A DNA stretch of 64,000 nucleotides from an uncultured Eubacteriales bacterium (GCA_900318145.1 ONJM01000002.1:274748-338747), one strand, 5' to 3'. Shown: positions 27,569-36,337, numbered from the stretch's first letter. Made by a program: numbers and translations. Notes: a model not told the origin generated them from the letters alone.

Positions 27569-27958
27569 TTAACGTTTGCTGAACTGGGGAGCGCGGCGTG
27601 CAGCTTTGAGGCCATACTTTTTGCGTTCCTTCATTCTGGGATCGCGTGTCAGCAGGCCCGCTTTTTTGAGTGTTCCGCGCAGTTCCGGATCAGCTTTGCA
27701 CAGAGCGCGGCTGATGCCGTGGCGGATAGCTCCGGCCTGGCCTGTAAGTCCGCCGCCGCGAACGTTCACCATTACATCGTAATTACCGACGTTGGTCAGA
27801 TTCATGGGCTGACGAACTGTCATTTTCAGTGTTTCAAGTCCAAAATAATTGTCAATATCGCGCTTGTTGATCACAATTTTGCCATCGCCGGATACCAGAC
27901 GGACGCGGGCAACGGCTTTCTTGCGGCGGCCAACAGCACTGTATTCTCCCTTAGCCAT
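27569..27958 (-). CDS. rpsI: 30S ribosomal protein S9 (uS9)
   Basis: A 129-residue uS9 with [13 protein letters not shown] near the start, [21 protein letters not shown] in the middle (partly quoted) and the conserved C-terminal tail [17 protein letters not shown] that reaches the P-site tRNA. It follows rplM by 23 bases, the universal order. Confidence 0.98.
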   Translation of the reverse strand: MAKGEYSAVGRRKKAVARVRLVSGDGKIVINKRDIDNYFGLETLKMTVRQPMNLTNVGNYDVMVNVRGGGLTGQAGAIRHGISRALCKADPELRGTLKKAGLLTRDPRMKERKKYGLKAARRAPQFSKR

Positions 27959-27981
27959 TCCTGTTTACTCCTTTCCGCGTC

Positions 27982-28413
27982 TTACTTCAGGCTGAGCACT
28001 TCAGGCTTCTGAGCAGCCTGATCGTGTTCCGCTCCGGCATAAATCTTAAGCTTTTTCGCCATCTGGCGTCCCAGCGGACCCTTGGGAAGCATGCCGACAA
28101 CCGCATGACGTACTGCAAACTCGGGTTTTTCAGCCATCAGCTTGCGGTATTTCGTCTCCTTCAGTCCTCCGGCGTAACCGCTGTGATGGTAGTACACCTT
28201 CTGATCCAGCTTTTTCCCGGTCAGCACAGCTTTGGATGCATTGATAATGATTACGTAATCTCCGGTATCCATGTTGGGTGTATAAATGGGCTTGTTCTTG
28301 CCGCGAAGAATATTCGCAACCTGGCTTGCCAGGCGTCCAAGCACCATTCCATCTGCATCAACGACATACCATTTGCGTTCGATGTCTGCAGTTTTCGGAA
28401 TAAAAGTTTTCAA
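27982..28413 (-). CDS. rplM: 50S ribosomal protein L13 (uL13)
   Basis: A 143-residue uL13: [20 protein letters not shown] near 14-33, [11 protein letters not shown], and the [15 protein letters not shown] block near 106-120. It is first in the rplM-rpsI unit, behind a leader of about 100 bases, with AGGAGGAATAACCC before its start. Confidence 0.98.
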   Translation of the reverse strand: MKTFIPKTADIERKWYVVDADGMVLGRLASQVANILRGKNKPIYTPNMDTGDYVIIINASKAVLTGKKLDQKVYYHHSGYAGGLKETKYRKLMAEKPEFAVRHAVVGMLPKGPLGRQMAKKLKIYAGAEHDQAAQKPEVLSLK

Positions 28414-28513
28414 GGGTTATTCCTCCTGTGAGTAGTGGTCGGTGTCCCTTCATGATGGTCGCATGCGGGACCAGTTTCAAGAGCTACCGGGGCTAGCGGA
28501 GCTTTTGATGCCA
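28414..28513 (-). promoter_or_regulatory. Possible L13-type ribosomal leader
   Basis: About 100 transcribed bases precede rplM. They contain the inverted pairs TGGTC/GACCA and GTCCC/GGGAC, which cannot all form at once. Firmicutes rplM genes often carry an L13-binding leader; whether this one matches that fold is inferred from position only. Confidence 0.35.
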
Positions 28514-28519
28514 ACGAAA

Positions 28520-28548
28520 ATAATACCTCAAACATGTTGTCAAGTCAA
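28520..28548 (-). promoter_or_regulatory. Promoter for rplM-rpsI
   Basis: Minus strand TTGACT (28543-28548), 17-base spacer, TATTAT (28520-28525); a second overlapping TTGACA lies five bases nearer. Confidence 0.8.
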
Positions 28549-28585
28549 GTGTTTTCTTTGTGTTTTCATATGTTGTCACGTGTAT

Positions 28586-29893
28586 TCACAGTTCGGTGGC
28601 AATTCTGTTTTTCCGGAGTCCTTTCGGATAGTGGTTTTTGACGCTGCTGCCGTTTCCTTTTCCCCATCCAAGCCGCAAACCCTTGTACTGCATCAGGGTC
28701 CATCCTTTTATCCGGCCTTCGGATTCAAGCCCCGCGATATATTCCGGAACTTTTTCAGTCGGCAGTTCAGTCACAGGTGCAGTACCGGAGCGCGGGCAAA
28801 GCGCGGCTGCATGATCGGGAATCAGGACATTTCCCCTGCATTCCGCAAGATGCAGTCCTGTCCGCAGAACTCTGATCCCTTTCAGTTCAGGACACTCATC
28901 AATATAAACAAGTGTATTCCCGAATTTACGATTCGGAACGCGCAGGTCCGGAAACAGTTTTCTGAATGTCTGCAGTTCCTCTTTCGAAGGAACAGGTAAA
29001 GTACATTGCATGAAAGATGCTGCAGCGGAACCGCTCTTTCTCAGTTTTGCGGTAAACTGTCCTTCCCCTTTTATCCTGTGCGGAAGACAGAGAAACCGGC
29101 CGTTAAACCCTTCTGCTCCGGAAAGCAGGAACGGTTCCGGACTGAATTCAGGAAATGTACGCAGAAACCATGCTACGTTTTCTTCGTTTTCTTCCGGATT
29201 ATATGTGCATGTTGAATATACAAGTCTCCCGCCGGGTTTTACGAACCTGGCTGCGTTTTTCAGTATTTCCCGCTGTCTCTCGGCACATCCGGATGCTTTT
29301 CCCGGACTCCATTCGTTTCTTGTATCCGGTTCACGGCGGAACATTCCCTCACCCGAACAGGGTGCGTCAACAAGTACACCGTCAAAAAAATTTTCCCATG
29401 TATCAGGTATTTTTTCCGGCATACAACTGATAACAATACTGTTTGCGATTCCGATTCTTTCAATGTTCCGGTTCAGAATCAGGGCGCGTTTCGGAACAGG
29501 ATCGTTGCAGACAATAAGACCTTCACCATGAAGCTTCAGGGCCATCTGCGTTGCTTTTCCGCCGGGTGCCGCGCAAAGATCCAGTATTTTTTCCCCAGGT
29601 CTGACATCCATTGCTTCAGCAGGAATCATCGCTGCGGGTTCCTGCAGATAAAATGCACCGGCCTCATGAAAAACAGTAGAGCCGGCAGCGCTGTCCGCCG
29701 GCAGGAGATATCCGTCTTCCGTCCATGGAATCCGCATTTCCTGTTTAATTGTTTCAGAACCGGGAAAGACTTTTTCCGGGTTCAGCCGGATTCCGCGGAC
29801 CGGCGGCAATTCCAGCGCATGTAAAAAAGCCGGCAGCTCGTTTCCCAGCTGTCGGGACATCCTTTCAGCAAAGGCAGCCGGCAGTGCGGTCAT
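28586..29893 (-). CDS. rsmF: rRNA cytosine-C5 methyltransferase (RsmF/NOL1-NOP2-Sun family)
   Basis: A 435-residue SAM-dependent m5C methyltransferase. KILDLCAAPGGKATQMAL is near 100-117, DVLVDAPCSGEGMFRR-type motif IV (here GVLVDAPCSGEGMFRR) near 165-180, and the catalytic YSTCTYNPEENE motif VI near 225-236; both motif cysteines are present. The C-terminal third matches the RsmF/YebU extension. The ATG at 29893 overlaps the stop of the P-loop gene (ATGA). It ends the c-di-AMP unit; which rRNA base it modifies is not certain. Confidence 0.88.
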   Translation of the reverse strand: MTALPAAFAERMSRQLGNELPAFLHALELPPVRGIRLNPEKVFPGSETIKQEMRIPWTEDGYLLPADSAAGSTVFHEAGAFYLQEPAAMIPAEAMDVRPGEKILDLCAAPGGKATQMALKLHGEGLIVCNDPVPKRALILNRNIERIGIANSIVISCMPEKIPDTWENFFDGVLVDAPCSGEGMFRREPDTRNEWSPGKASGCAERQREILKNAARFVKPGGRLVYSTCTYNPEENEENVAWFLRTFPEFSPEPFLLSGAEGFNGRFLCLPHRIKGEGQFTAKLRKSGSAAASFMQCTLPVPSKEELQTFRKLFPDLRVPNRKFGNTLVYIDECPELKGIRVLRTGLHLAECRGNVLIPDHAAALCPRSGTAPVTELPTEKVPEYIAGLESEGRIKGWTLMQYKGLRLGWGKGNGSSVKNHYPKGLRKNRIATEL

Positions 29894-30579
29894 TCCTGCT
29901 CCACCATCCATTCCGGGACCATATATCTTTCAATGTTGAGCGTGGGAGTATTCAGACGGCATTGACGCAGAACCGCTTCTTTTCCGGATGTGTATATAGT
30001 GCTGATACCCATGCGTTCCGCGCATTCAGCAACGATTTTCTCACCATTTTCAACCATTTCACACGTTGTCTGCTCAGCAAGGTTGGTGTTGTTGATCATC
30101 ATGTCGATCTTCAGTCTTCCCCTGTTTTCGATCCGTTTCGCCAGATCCGCAATATCGTCCACGCTTTGCGTAAGAGGGCGCATGCAGTTTACAACCAGGA
30201 TTGCAGCGGTATCGTTTCTGTAACGCATAAAGGAAGGAAAATATCTCCCGAGCGCGGCAGCACCCGTATCGTCTCCTCCCACATCAAATATAACACGATC
30301 CTGAGGAATCTCAAAGACGCTCTGTATTTCCGCCGGAAGCGCCGGAATATCCACCGTAGTCATGGCATATGTAGGCATCAGCACGCGAACTCCGGCCTGT
30401 CTCAGCGTTTCGGCTTTTTCTCCCGTCCTGAAATAAGGATTGACGATATCAAGATCCACAAGCGTCGTCTTTTCAGTTTCAGCAGCGCGCAGCGCAAGAT
30501 TCAGGGATATTTCCGTTTTGCCGCTTCCATAATTTCCCGTAATAACAAGGAACCGGTGGTTTCTTAAAATATTTGTCAT
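29890..30579 (-). CDS. P-loop NTPase of the CobQ/MinD/ParA-like type
   Basis: A 229-residue cytoplasmic NTPase of unknown role. The N-terminal loop GNYGSGKTEISLNLAL is near residues 14-29, LVDLDIVNPYFR near 41-52 and FDVGGDDTGAAALG near 101-114. These resemble deviant-Walker ATPases such as MinD/ParA, although the signature lysine is not clearly placed. Both its ends overlap neighbours by four bases, so it is tightly coupled to the membrane protein gene upstream and rsmF downstream in the cdaA-cdaR unit. Confidence 0.65.
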   Translation of the reverse strand: MTNILRNHRFLVITGNYGSGKTEISLNLALRAAETEKTTLVDLDIVNPYFRTGEKAETLRQAGVRVLMPTYAMTTVDIPALPAEIQSVFEIPQDRVIFDVGGDDTGAAALGRYFPSFMRYRNDTAAILVVNCMRPLTQSVDDIADLAKRIENRGRLKIDMMINNTNLAEQTTCEMVENGEKIVAECAERMGISTIYTSGKEAVLRQCRLNTPTLNIERYMVPEWMVEQE

Positions 30580-31280
30580 GAATCCTGTTCCCTGCTTTCT
30601 TTCCATTTTTCCGGATATACCGGCGCATGGTATGCTTCCTTCTGATCCATCATTGGCTTCGGAGCGTAATAATGATAATCTTCCTCGTCGTCTGAATCCC
30701 CAAGCAGACTGACAAGGCGGTTCCGGCGCCTTTTGATCCGGCTTCTGTCCGGGTTATCCGGACTGTCCGTTACGGCATCGATGGCTTCAGGCCTCCTGTA
30801 GGGACTGTCTGCCGGAACTGAGTATCCTGCTTTTGTTATTTCAGCCGGAATCTGTTCTTCCTCTTCCGCATATATCTCTTTTCCCCGCCATCTGAACAGA
30901 TCGTCCTGATCCTCCTGAACAGCAGCTTCCTCCGGCTGCTTCTTCGATGTTTCAAAATACCGTTTTTCCTGTTCGGGCCGGCGATTTTCCTCTGTTCCGC
31001 AGTCCGGCGCGGATTCTTCTGATGCTTCGCTTCTGTCCGCCTTCAGCCGTCGGAAAAAAGTCTTCCATACTTTGTAAGGTTCCCAGCGAAACAGATAGAC
31101 GGCAAAATCCACTGCCAGACCGGCAGCGCAAAGAATCACGGCAATCATAATCCAGTTTTTTCCAATGAACTGAAGGAAGGATTCCCCTCCTTTTTCCGTC
31201 AGTGCGGACCAGATAACGGATGTTACCGCCTGGAGCCAGCCGAGCAGAATACTGAAAAGTGTATTAGCAAAGCTTCCCAT
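30576..31280 (-). CDS. Two-transmembrane protein with acidic cytoplasmic tail, unknown function
   Basis: I do not recognise a family. The 234 residues start with a hydrophobic segment (about 3-26) and a second one (about 45-66, NWIMIAVILCAAGLAVDFAVYLF), followed by a long charged, low-complexity tail rich in Glu, Asp, Arg and Pro (about 85-234). It lies 12 bases behind cdaR and overlaps the P-loop gene, so it is made together with c-di-AMP synthesis proteins and may anchor the P-loop partner at the membrane. That last point is inference from gene order. Confidence 0.5.
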   Translation of the reverse strand: MGSFANTLFSILLGWLQAVTSVIWSALTEKGGESFLQFIGKNWIMIAVILCAAGLAVDFAVYLFRWEPYKVWKTFFRRLKADRSEASEESAPDCGTEENRRPEQEKRYFETSKKQPEEAAVQEDQDDLFRWRGKEIYAEEEEQIPAEITKAGYSVPADSPYRRPEAIDAVTDSPDNPDRSRIKRRRNRLVSLLGDSDDEEDYHYYAPKPMMDQKEAYHAPVYPEKWKESREQDS

Positions 31281-31292
31281 ACGTGATTCCTC

Positions 31293-32366
31293 TTATTCTT
31301 CCGCCTTTTCAACCTCAACGGTGACAATCACCGTATCATTCGAAAGAATCGCGTCTTCGGAAGGTTTCTGTACCTTAATGTTGAAAACAGAAGTTCCCTC
31401 TTCAAGATTCTGGAGGTTCACGGTGGTCGGATCAAGCGGAAGTCCGTCCAGCTGTTCCAGCGCTTCCCTTTTTGCTGCAACCCGTATCGTTTCCGGACTG
31501 TATTTTACAGATGCAATTTTGTAGCCTTCACGGACTTCTCCCTGAAAATCCACCTGTTCACTGATCTGGAATGATTTAGTAGGTAGCGGACTGACTTCGA
31601 TCAGCACAGTGTCGATAGCGAGGGACTCTGTTGTAATGCCAAGCAGCGGACTTTCCACCGCCTCGCCTGACCTGTCAAAAAGGACAATTTCCCCTGTAGT
31701 CCAGATCGTCTCTTCCGACCAGTCCAGTGTTTCAGGATCAAGAAAAACCTTTGCTCTGGAAATCGTCTGCGCAAGTGATCTCGGCCCGTTAATGGACACC
31801 AGCGCGGGATCCACGGACGGACTTGGAATATACCAGTCCTTATACCATCCGTTCTGATAATCTCCCGTTACTGATACCGATACGGGAATCCGCTGGCGCA
31901 CAATATACTCTTCAACATCCACATTCAGTACGGAAGGAACCGTATTGGTCACTTTACCGTATGTATTGCTGGCCGTGCTCTGTATTTTCAGTTCCTGAAT
32001 TCCGGTACCGTTGATTCTTGAAAGGTCGACCCGAAGATTGTATACGGATGTGTCCGCAGTTTCATACTGCTTCTGCGGTACTGCGGCTGTGACTGAAACA
32101 TTTGAAAGCATTTCATCCAGATCGCTTACAACGATAAAGCCGTTTCGGCGCAGTGTTTCTGCTCCGTTAACGGAAATGTTCACATTCTGCCATGTTCTGT
32201 CACGTGTCAGCGAGGAATCCTGTGAAATCAGTCCTGCCCAAAGAACGACAGAGATAAGAAGCGCAATCAGCTTTGCCGGACCGTTATGAAAAAGAATATG
32301 ATGCAGCATTTTTTTCATGATGCCGCCGAATTCTTTCGCTCTGGCGGAAAAGGGTTTCTTACTCAT
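31293..32366 (-). CDS. cdaR: YbbR/CdaR-like regulator of diadenylate cyclase
   Basis: A 357-residue membrane-anchored protein with one N-terminal transmembrane segment (about 28-48, AKLIALLISVVLWAGLI) and about four YbbR repeats in the extracytoplasmic part. CdaR proteins bind and modulate CdaA. An upstream ATG at 32384 is possible, but the ATG at 32366 has GGGAGG eight bases upstream. It overlaps the cdaA end by eight bases, matching the conserved cdaA-cdaR pair. Confidence 0.88.
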   Translation of the reverse strand: MSKKPFSARAKEFGGIMKKMLHHILFHNGPAKLIALLISVVLWAGLISQDSSLTRDRTWQNVNISVNGAETLRRNGFIVVSDLDEMLSNVSVTAAVPQKQYETADTSVYNLRVDLSRINGTGIQELKIQSTASNTYGKVTNTVPSVLNVDVEEYIVRQRIPVSVSVTGDYQNGWYKDWYIPSPSVDPALVSINGPRSLAQTISRAKVFLDPETLDWSEETIWTTGEIVLFDRSGEAVESPLLGITTESLAIDTVLIEVSPLPTKSFQISEQVDFQGEVREGYKIASVKYSPETIRVAAKREALEQLDGLPLDPTTVNLQNLEEGTSVFNIKVQKPSEDAILSNDTVIVTVEVEKAEE

Positions 32367-33222
32367 CTTTTTCGCCTCCCGCATTCTCTTTCATAAATTT
32401 AATCCATGAAAGAATGCCGGGATTACCCGTTCTGTAAATTTCACCCAGTATTTCTTCCAGTGCCTTCACAGTAAGCGGGCGGGTAAGCGCCCCGTCTCTC
32501 GCAAGGCTTACAATTCCTGTTTCTTCAGATACAACCAGAACGATGGCATCTGTATTTTCGCTGATGCCGACGGCGGCACGGTGCCTGGTTCCGAGCTCAC
32601 GGCTCACGCCGCTCGCTTCCGCCAGCGGAAGAATACACGCGGCGGCAGCGACTTCCCTGTCGCGGATTACGACGGCGCCGTCATGCAGAGGCGTATTCGG
32701 TTCAAAAATGTTTTCCAGAAGCGGAGCTGAAATAACAGCGTTCAGCCGCGTTCCCGTCTCCACGACATCCTGCAGTCCTGTCTGCTGTTCAAATACGATC
32801 AGTGCACCGACGCGGCGTTTGCTCAGGTCCATAATGGTCTGTATAATTTCGGCAATTATCGTATCTCTGTCTACGTCCAGTCCCTTTCTCGCTCCTTTTC
32901 TGAATACCCGGCTTCTCCCCATGCGTTCAAGCGCTTTCCGGAATTCCGGCTGAAAAAGAACCACAAGAACAATCGCACCGTTCTGCAGAATTGCAGTCAG
33001 CAGCCAGTTCAGACTGATAAAACCGAGGAGGTTGCTTAACAGCGCAATGATAATAAGCAGGAAAAGACCTTTCAGCAGTGCGCTGCCGCGCGTATGCCGT
33101 GTCAGCAGCAAAAGCTCATAAATAATCACCGCCACAATCAGAATATCAATCATGTCGGTGATCCTGATGCGGTGAGTCAGATTCCAGACCATGTTCCGAA
33201 GCGTACTCATGATATCGTTCAT
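32359..33222 (-). CDS. cdaA: Diadenylate cyclase CdaA
   Basis: Makes the second messenger c-di-AMP from two ATP. The 287 residues begin with three transmembrane helices (about 20-100) and carry the DisA_N catalytic domain with the DGA motif (HDGAVVIRD near 180) and RHR motif (GTRHRAAVGIS near 212). A good GGGAGGTGAG site precedes the ATG. It heads a unit with cdaR, a two-TM protein, a P-loop NTPase and rsmF. In other Firmicutes glmM is part of this operon; here glmM is at the far left of the window. Confidence 0.96.
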   Translation of the reverse strand: MNDIMSTLRNMVWNLTHRIRITDMIDILIVAVIIYELLLLTRHTRGSALLKGLFLLIIIALLSNLLGFISLNWLLTAILQNGAIVLVVLFQPEFRKALERMGRSRVFRKGARKGLDVDRDTIIAEIIQTIMDLSKRRVGALIVFEQQTGLQDVVETGTRLNAVISAPLLENIFEPNTPLHDGAVVIRDREVAAAACILPLAEASGVSRELGTRHRAAVGISENTDAIVLVVSEETGIVSLARDGALTRPLTVKALEEILGEIYRTGNPGILSWIKFMKENAGGEKDE

Positions 33223-33251
33223 CTGCTCACCTCCCTTTCCGTTTCCCGTTT

Positions 33252-33280
33252 ATTATACATGAGCCGTCTTTAAAATGAAA
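33252..33280 (-). promoter_or_regulatory. Probable promoter for the cdaA unit
   Basis: Minus strand TATAAT at 33252-33257; at 17 bases upstream the -35 box is poor (TTTCAT, 33275-33280). Confidence 0.5.
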
Positions 33281-33328
33281 GAAGGATTTTCATCTTTTTT
33301 TCATAGTTCTGAAACAAATCATGTTTAT

Positions 33329-34264
33329 CTATTTCGTTCTGATAAACTGGTTCATCATATATCCGTAGGTTCCGTATATTTTTATAAAAGACCATTCTTT
33401 CCCGGGTGTAAGTATAGTAAGAGGAGTTCCGGGAGCGTATGAATTGATAATACCGTAGTTCTTTCCAGGGCCGCTTCGGAGGTATACATTTTTCCCGTTG
33501 TAGCTGATTACGTAACTGGACCCGGTTGGCGGATCAAAAGGATCAGGCTTCGTTTTGCTCAGAAATTCAGTCATCATGTATCCGGTTTTTCCGTCGATGG
33601 AAATCCGGCTCCATACCGGTCCCGGTGTAATCATTCCGGCTTTGGTCCCGACTTCGTAAAACCCGATGACATTGTTGCTTTTCACAGGGCTTGACCGCAG
33701 ATTCACGCCGCGTCCGTTCGTACTGACCACATATACGTTATACAGGACCGGTCCGACAGGAGCAGATCCCGGATCAGTGGCTGTCAGGAATTTCGTCATC
33801 ATGTATCCGGTATATGAACCGATATTGATTTTACAGAATGTACCCAGCTTATCCACAATCGTACATTTCGTTCCCGGCGCGTAGGACGCGATGACACTGT
33901 ACTTCGTGCCGTTTCCTGAACGAAGCCGGACATTTAGGCCGTTCTCACTGGTAACCCAGGCATCTCCGCCGATTACAAGGTCATCGCCGCTGATCTTCAG
34001 ATAAGTGCCCAGCATGTATCCCTGCAGTCCGTCCGGCGCGGTTACTTCATACCAGGCGCCGCTCTGCCCGTTGATTTTGACGACCGTGCCTGTCGGATAA
34101 CTCGCGATCCGCTGCCCGCTGTAGGTAGGAGCGCTGCGCAGATTCAGCCATCCGCCTCGGACTGTCCCGGTTTTCTCCGCAATGGCTGTGCCGCAGAGAA
34201 CAGTATATATCATCACAGCAGACAAAAACAAAACCCGGAGTCTGTGTTTTTTTCTGTGCTCCAT
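33329..34264 (-). CDS. Secreted protein with four SH3 repeats
   Basis: A 311-residue exported protein: signal peptide about 1-28, then four bacterial SH3 (SH3_3) repeats at about 30-90, 98-160, 178-240 and 250-310. Each has an N[VL]R[SL]xP/N-type strand (WLNLRSAPTYSGQRIASYP, VRLRSGNGTKYSVIA, VNLRSSPVKSNNVIG, VYLRSGPGKNYGIIN) and a GYMM/GYML end. No catalytic domain is present, so it is probably a wall-binding or scaffold protein. It has its own TTGCCA-18-TAGAAT promoter. Confidence 0.75.
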   Translation of the reverse strand: MEHRKKHRLRVLFLSAVMIYTVLCGTAIAEKTGTVRGGWLNLRSAPTYSGQRIASYPTGTVVKINGQSGAWYEVTAPDGLQGYMLGTYLKISGDDLVIGGDAWVTSENGLNVRLRSGNGTKYSVIASYAPGTKCTIVDKLGTFCKINIGSYTGYMMTKFLTATDPGSAPVGPVLYNVYVVSTNGRGVNLRSSPVKSNNVIGFYEVGTKAGMITPGPVWSRISIDGKTGYMMTEFLSKTKPDPFDPPTGSSYVISYNGKNVYLRSGPGKNYGIINSYAPGTPLTILTPGKEWSFIKIYGTYGYMMNQFIRTK

Positions 34265-34311
34265 CTCTCTATCATTCTCCTTCTTCCGGAAGCGGCGTCT
34301 TCTATGTTTAT

Positions 34312-34341
34312 ATTCTACATGCTTTTGTTGTTTCTTGGCAA
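34312..34341 (-). promoter_or_regulatory. Promoter for the SH3-repeat gene
   Basis: Minus strand TTGCCA (34336-34341), 18-base spacer, TAGAAT (34312-34317). Confidence 0.55.
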
Positions 34342-34424
34342 TTTCATTTTCGTGAATTTCTGTTTAAGGGGATTCATAAAATTTTTAACGGATTGAATTA
34401 GCACGGATCATTTCACAGGCTCGG

Positions 34425-34464
34425 ACAAAAAGAAAAACCCCTTCCGATCCTGAAAGGAGTTTAT
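34425..34464 (-). terminator. Terminator of rpsT
   Basis: Minus strand CTCCTTTC and GGAAGGGG pair with two G-T steps, followed by TTTTTCTTTTT. Confidence 0.7.
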
Positions 34465-34480
34465 CAAACGCGAAATTCGC

Positions 34481-34747
34481 TCAGACAGCGGCAGCCTTGT
34501 TCAGCTGCTTGGCCAGACGGGCCTTTTTCCTGTTGGCAGCGTTCTTATGAATAACGCCCTTGGATGCGGCCTTGTCGATCACGGCGGAAGTCGCGGACAA
34601 CTGCTCATTGGCGCTGGACGGGTCGGCAGCAACAGCGGCATCAAACTTACGGATGGACGTACGCATACCGCTCTTCACGATGCGATTGCGAAGATTCTTC
34701 TTCTCGCTGACCTTAACGCGTTTCTTGGCGGACTGGATATTCGGCAA
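34481..34747 (-). CDS. rpsT: 30S ribosomal protein S20 (bS20)
   Basis: An 88-residue basic helical protein beginning MPNIQSAKKRVKVSEKKNLR and ending with KGVIHKNAANRKKARLAKQL, both typical of bS20 (which binds 16S rRNA in the 30S body). It is monocistronic, with a TTGCAA-17-TATTAT promoter and GGGAGG site. Confidence 0.97.
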   Translation of the reverse strand: MPNIQSAKKRVKVSEKKNLRNRIVKSGMRTSIRKFDAAVAADPSSANEQLSATSAVIDKAASKGVIHKNAANRKKARLAKQLNKAAAV

Positions 34748-34791
34748 CTCGGTTCACCTCCCTTAGGATCCTTAAAAAACCATCGCATGGC

Positions 34792-34820
34792 ATAATATCA
34801 TGTTTGTCAGCAAATTGCAA
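34792..34820 (-). promoter_or_regulatory. Promoter for rpsT
   Basis: Minus strand TTGCAA (34815-34820), 17-base spacer, TATTAT (34792-34797). Confidence 0.7.
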
Positions 34821-34850
34821 CCCTTTCAGAAAAATATTGTCTGTTTCCTC

Positions 34851-34879
34851 TTCCATTCTTCTCCGGATTGGTTTATAAT
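34851..34879 (+). promoter_or_regulatory. Probable promoter for the NadD/YqeK-rsfS unit
   Basis: TATAAT at 34874-34879 with a weak -35 (TTCCAT, 34851-34856) at 17 bases. It faces away from the rpsT promoter. Confidence 0.5.
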
Positions 34880-34940
34880 CTTTAAAGTATAAGAACTGTC
34901 TGTATATACGCTTCAGGATCTTTTCAGGAGGCTTTTTCAT

Positions 34941-35903
34941 TTGTCCGCTTTCCGCACGGGATTCATGATTGATTTTTTTGACCCGGTTACCCTTGAGCAT
35001 ACCGGGCTGTGCCGTTCCGCGGCAGCGTCCCTCGGGCTGGAACGTGTTTTGCTTGTTCTTCAGGATTCTGTAAAAGGATCTGTCTGCGCTCCCCGCAGGG
35101 ACCGCTGGCGGATGCTGGTCGCCGCCTGCGCCGGCTGTAAGGAACTTGTTCCGGTTGATATGAAAAATGCGTCAGTGGAATCACTCTCCCGCCTGTATCC
35201 AGGAGACGAGCTGATTCCGCTGGATCCTCCCGCTGTTTTTTCGGCTCTCTGCCCGTCCGTACAGGAATACTGCGATCTTCTCGGCCTGTACGGCGTTACG
35301 CCAGTCATTCCTGAATTGCGCAGCCGGGTCGTTAAGTTGTTTAAAGCTCTTAAGCCGCACCGCTTTGCCCATTCTCTTTCCGTTGCCCGTACTGCGCGAA
35401 CCCTTGCGCTGCGGTATGGAATCGACCCGCAGAAAGCGGAGGAAGCAGGCCTGTTTCATGACTGCGCCAAATGCCTTCCCCTTTCCGAAATGCGGAAAAT
35501 TGCTGTAAAGCACCGCATTACGGAGGATCCTGCCTTTCTGGAATCGGGTGCGCTGCTTCATTCCGTCGTCGGATCCTATATTGCCGAAAAGGATTATGGA
35601 ATAACTGACCGTGAAGAGCTGGACGCAATCGCGTATCATAATACCGGTCATGCCGGAATGACTTTGCTGGCTATGTGTGTCTGCCTGGCTGATTTTATCG
35701 AACCTAACCGGGAAAGCTTTCCCCTTCTGGAAGAAACCCGCAGGCTTGCGGAAACTTCGCTGGAATGTGCGCTTCTGCATTCTCTCGAAGCCACAGCGGA
35801 TTATGTACTGTCCGGAGGGAAGTACCTTCACCCGCGAACCGCTGACACGATTGCCTGGCTAAAAACACTCCCGGCCGTTCGCAATTCATCTTTGAATGAC
35901 TGA
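34941..35903 (+). CDS. Fusion of degenerate NadD-like nucleotidyltransferase and YqeK HD-domain hydrolase
   Basis: A 320-residue protein with two parts. Residues 1-125 resemble the start of NadD (FFDPVTLEHTGLCRSA for the usual GGSFDPxHxGH), but the HxGH motif is reduced to TLEH and the C-terminal ISTE-type motif is missing, so adenylyltransferase activity is doubtful. Residues about 130-300 are an HD domain of the YqeK family (HRFAHSLSVARTA, LFHDCAKCLP, HSVVGSYIA, AIAYHNTGHAG), which cleaves Ap4A symmetrically. The start is a TTG nine bases behind GGAGG. It precedes rsfS, the usual nadD-yqeK-rsfS order. Confidence 0.8.
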   Translation: MSAFRTGFMIDFFDPVTLEHTGLCRSAAASLGLERVLLVLQDSVKGSVCAPRRDRWRMLVAACAGCKELVPVDMKNASVESLSRLYPGDELIPLDPPAVFSALCPSVQEYCDLLGLYGVTPVIPELRSRVVKLFKALKPHRFAHSLSVARTARTLALRYGIDPQKAEEAGLFHDCAKCLPLSEMRKIAVKHRITEDPAFLESGALLHSVVGSYIAEKDYGITDREELDAIAYHNTGHAGMTLLAMCVCLADFIEPNRESFPLLEETRRLAETSLECALLHSLEATADYVLSGGKYLHPRTADTIAWLKTLPAVRNSSLND

Positions 35904-35935
35904 TAATTCATCACATTTCAGACAGGAGGAATCTC

Positions 35936-36301
35936 ATGCAGGAACAGGAATTGGTGCTTCAGCTCGCGTCCCTTCTCTATGAAAAGAAAGCCACGGATAT
36001 TACCGTACTCAGGGTTTCCCATCTTACGGTTTTATGTGATTATCTCGTCATCGCAAGCGGAAGGACAGCAGTCCAGGTATCTTCCCTGACAGATTATACC
36101 GAAGAATATATGTCCGGGCGCGGGCAGCTGCTGCGCCGGAGCGAAGGAGCCCGGGAAGGCCGCTGGGCTGTTCTTGATTACGGGAATATCATGGTGCACC
36201 TTTTTCATCGGGAAGAGCGTGCGTATTATGGACTTGATCGTCTCTGGAATGACGGGACCAACGTTCTGGATCTCCCTTTTGACCAGACTGTTCCGGAATA
36301 A
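35936..36301 (+). CDS. rsfS: Ribosome silencing factor RsfS
   Basis: RsfS binds L14 (uL14) and blocks subunit joining when nutrients are scarce. The 121-residue protein has DITVLRVSHLTVLCDYLVIASG near 22-43 (partly quoted), WAVLDYGNIMVHLFHREERAYYGLDRLW near 79-106, both family blocks. It follows the YqeK fusion with AGGAGG before its start, and is closed by a strong hairpin. Confidence 0.95.
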   Translation: MQEQELVLQLASLLYEKKATDITVLRVSHLTVLCDYLVIASGRTAVQVSSLTDYTEEYMSGRGQLLRRSEGAREGRWAVLDYGNIMVHLFHREERAYYGLDRLWNDGTNVLDLPFDQTVPE

Positions 36302-36337
36302 CTGATGCGCGGATCAGGCGAATGCTGCTGCCCCGAT

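Noticed and set aside
34713-35000. A 95-codon minus-strand frame overlapping rpsT and the NadD/YqeK gene
   Set aside because: It covers divergent promoters and two real gene starts, and shows no domain.
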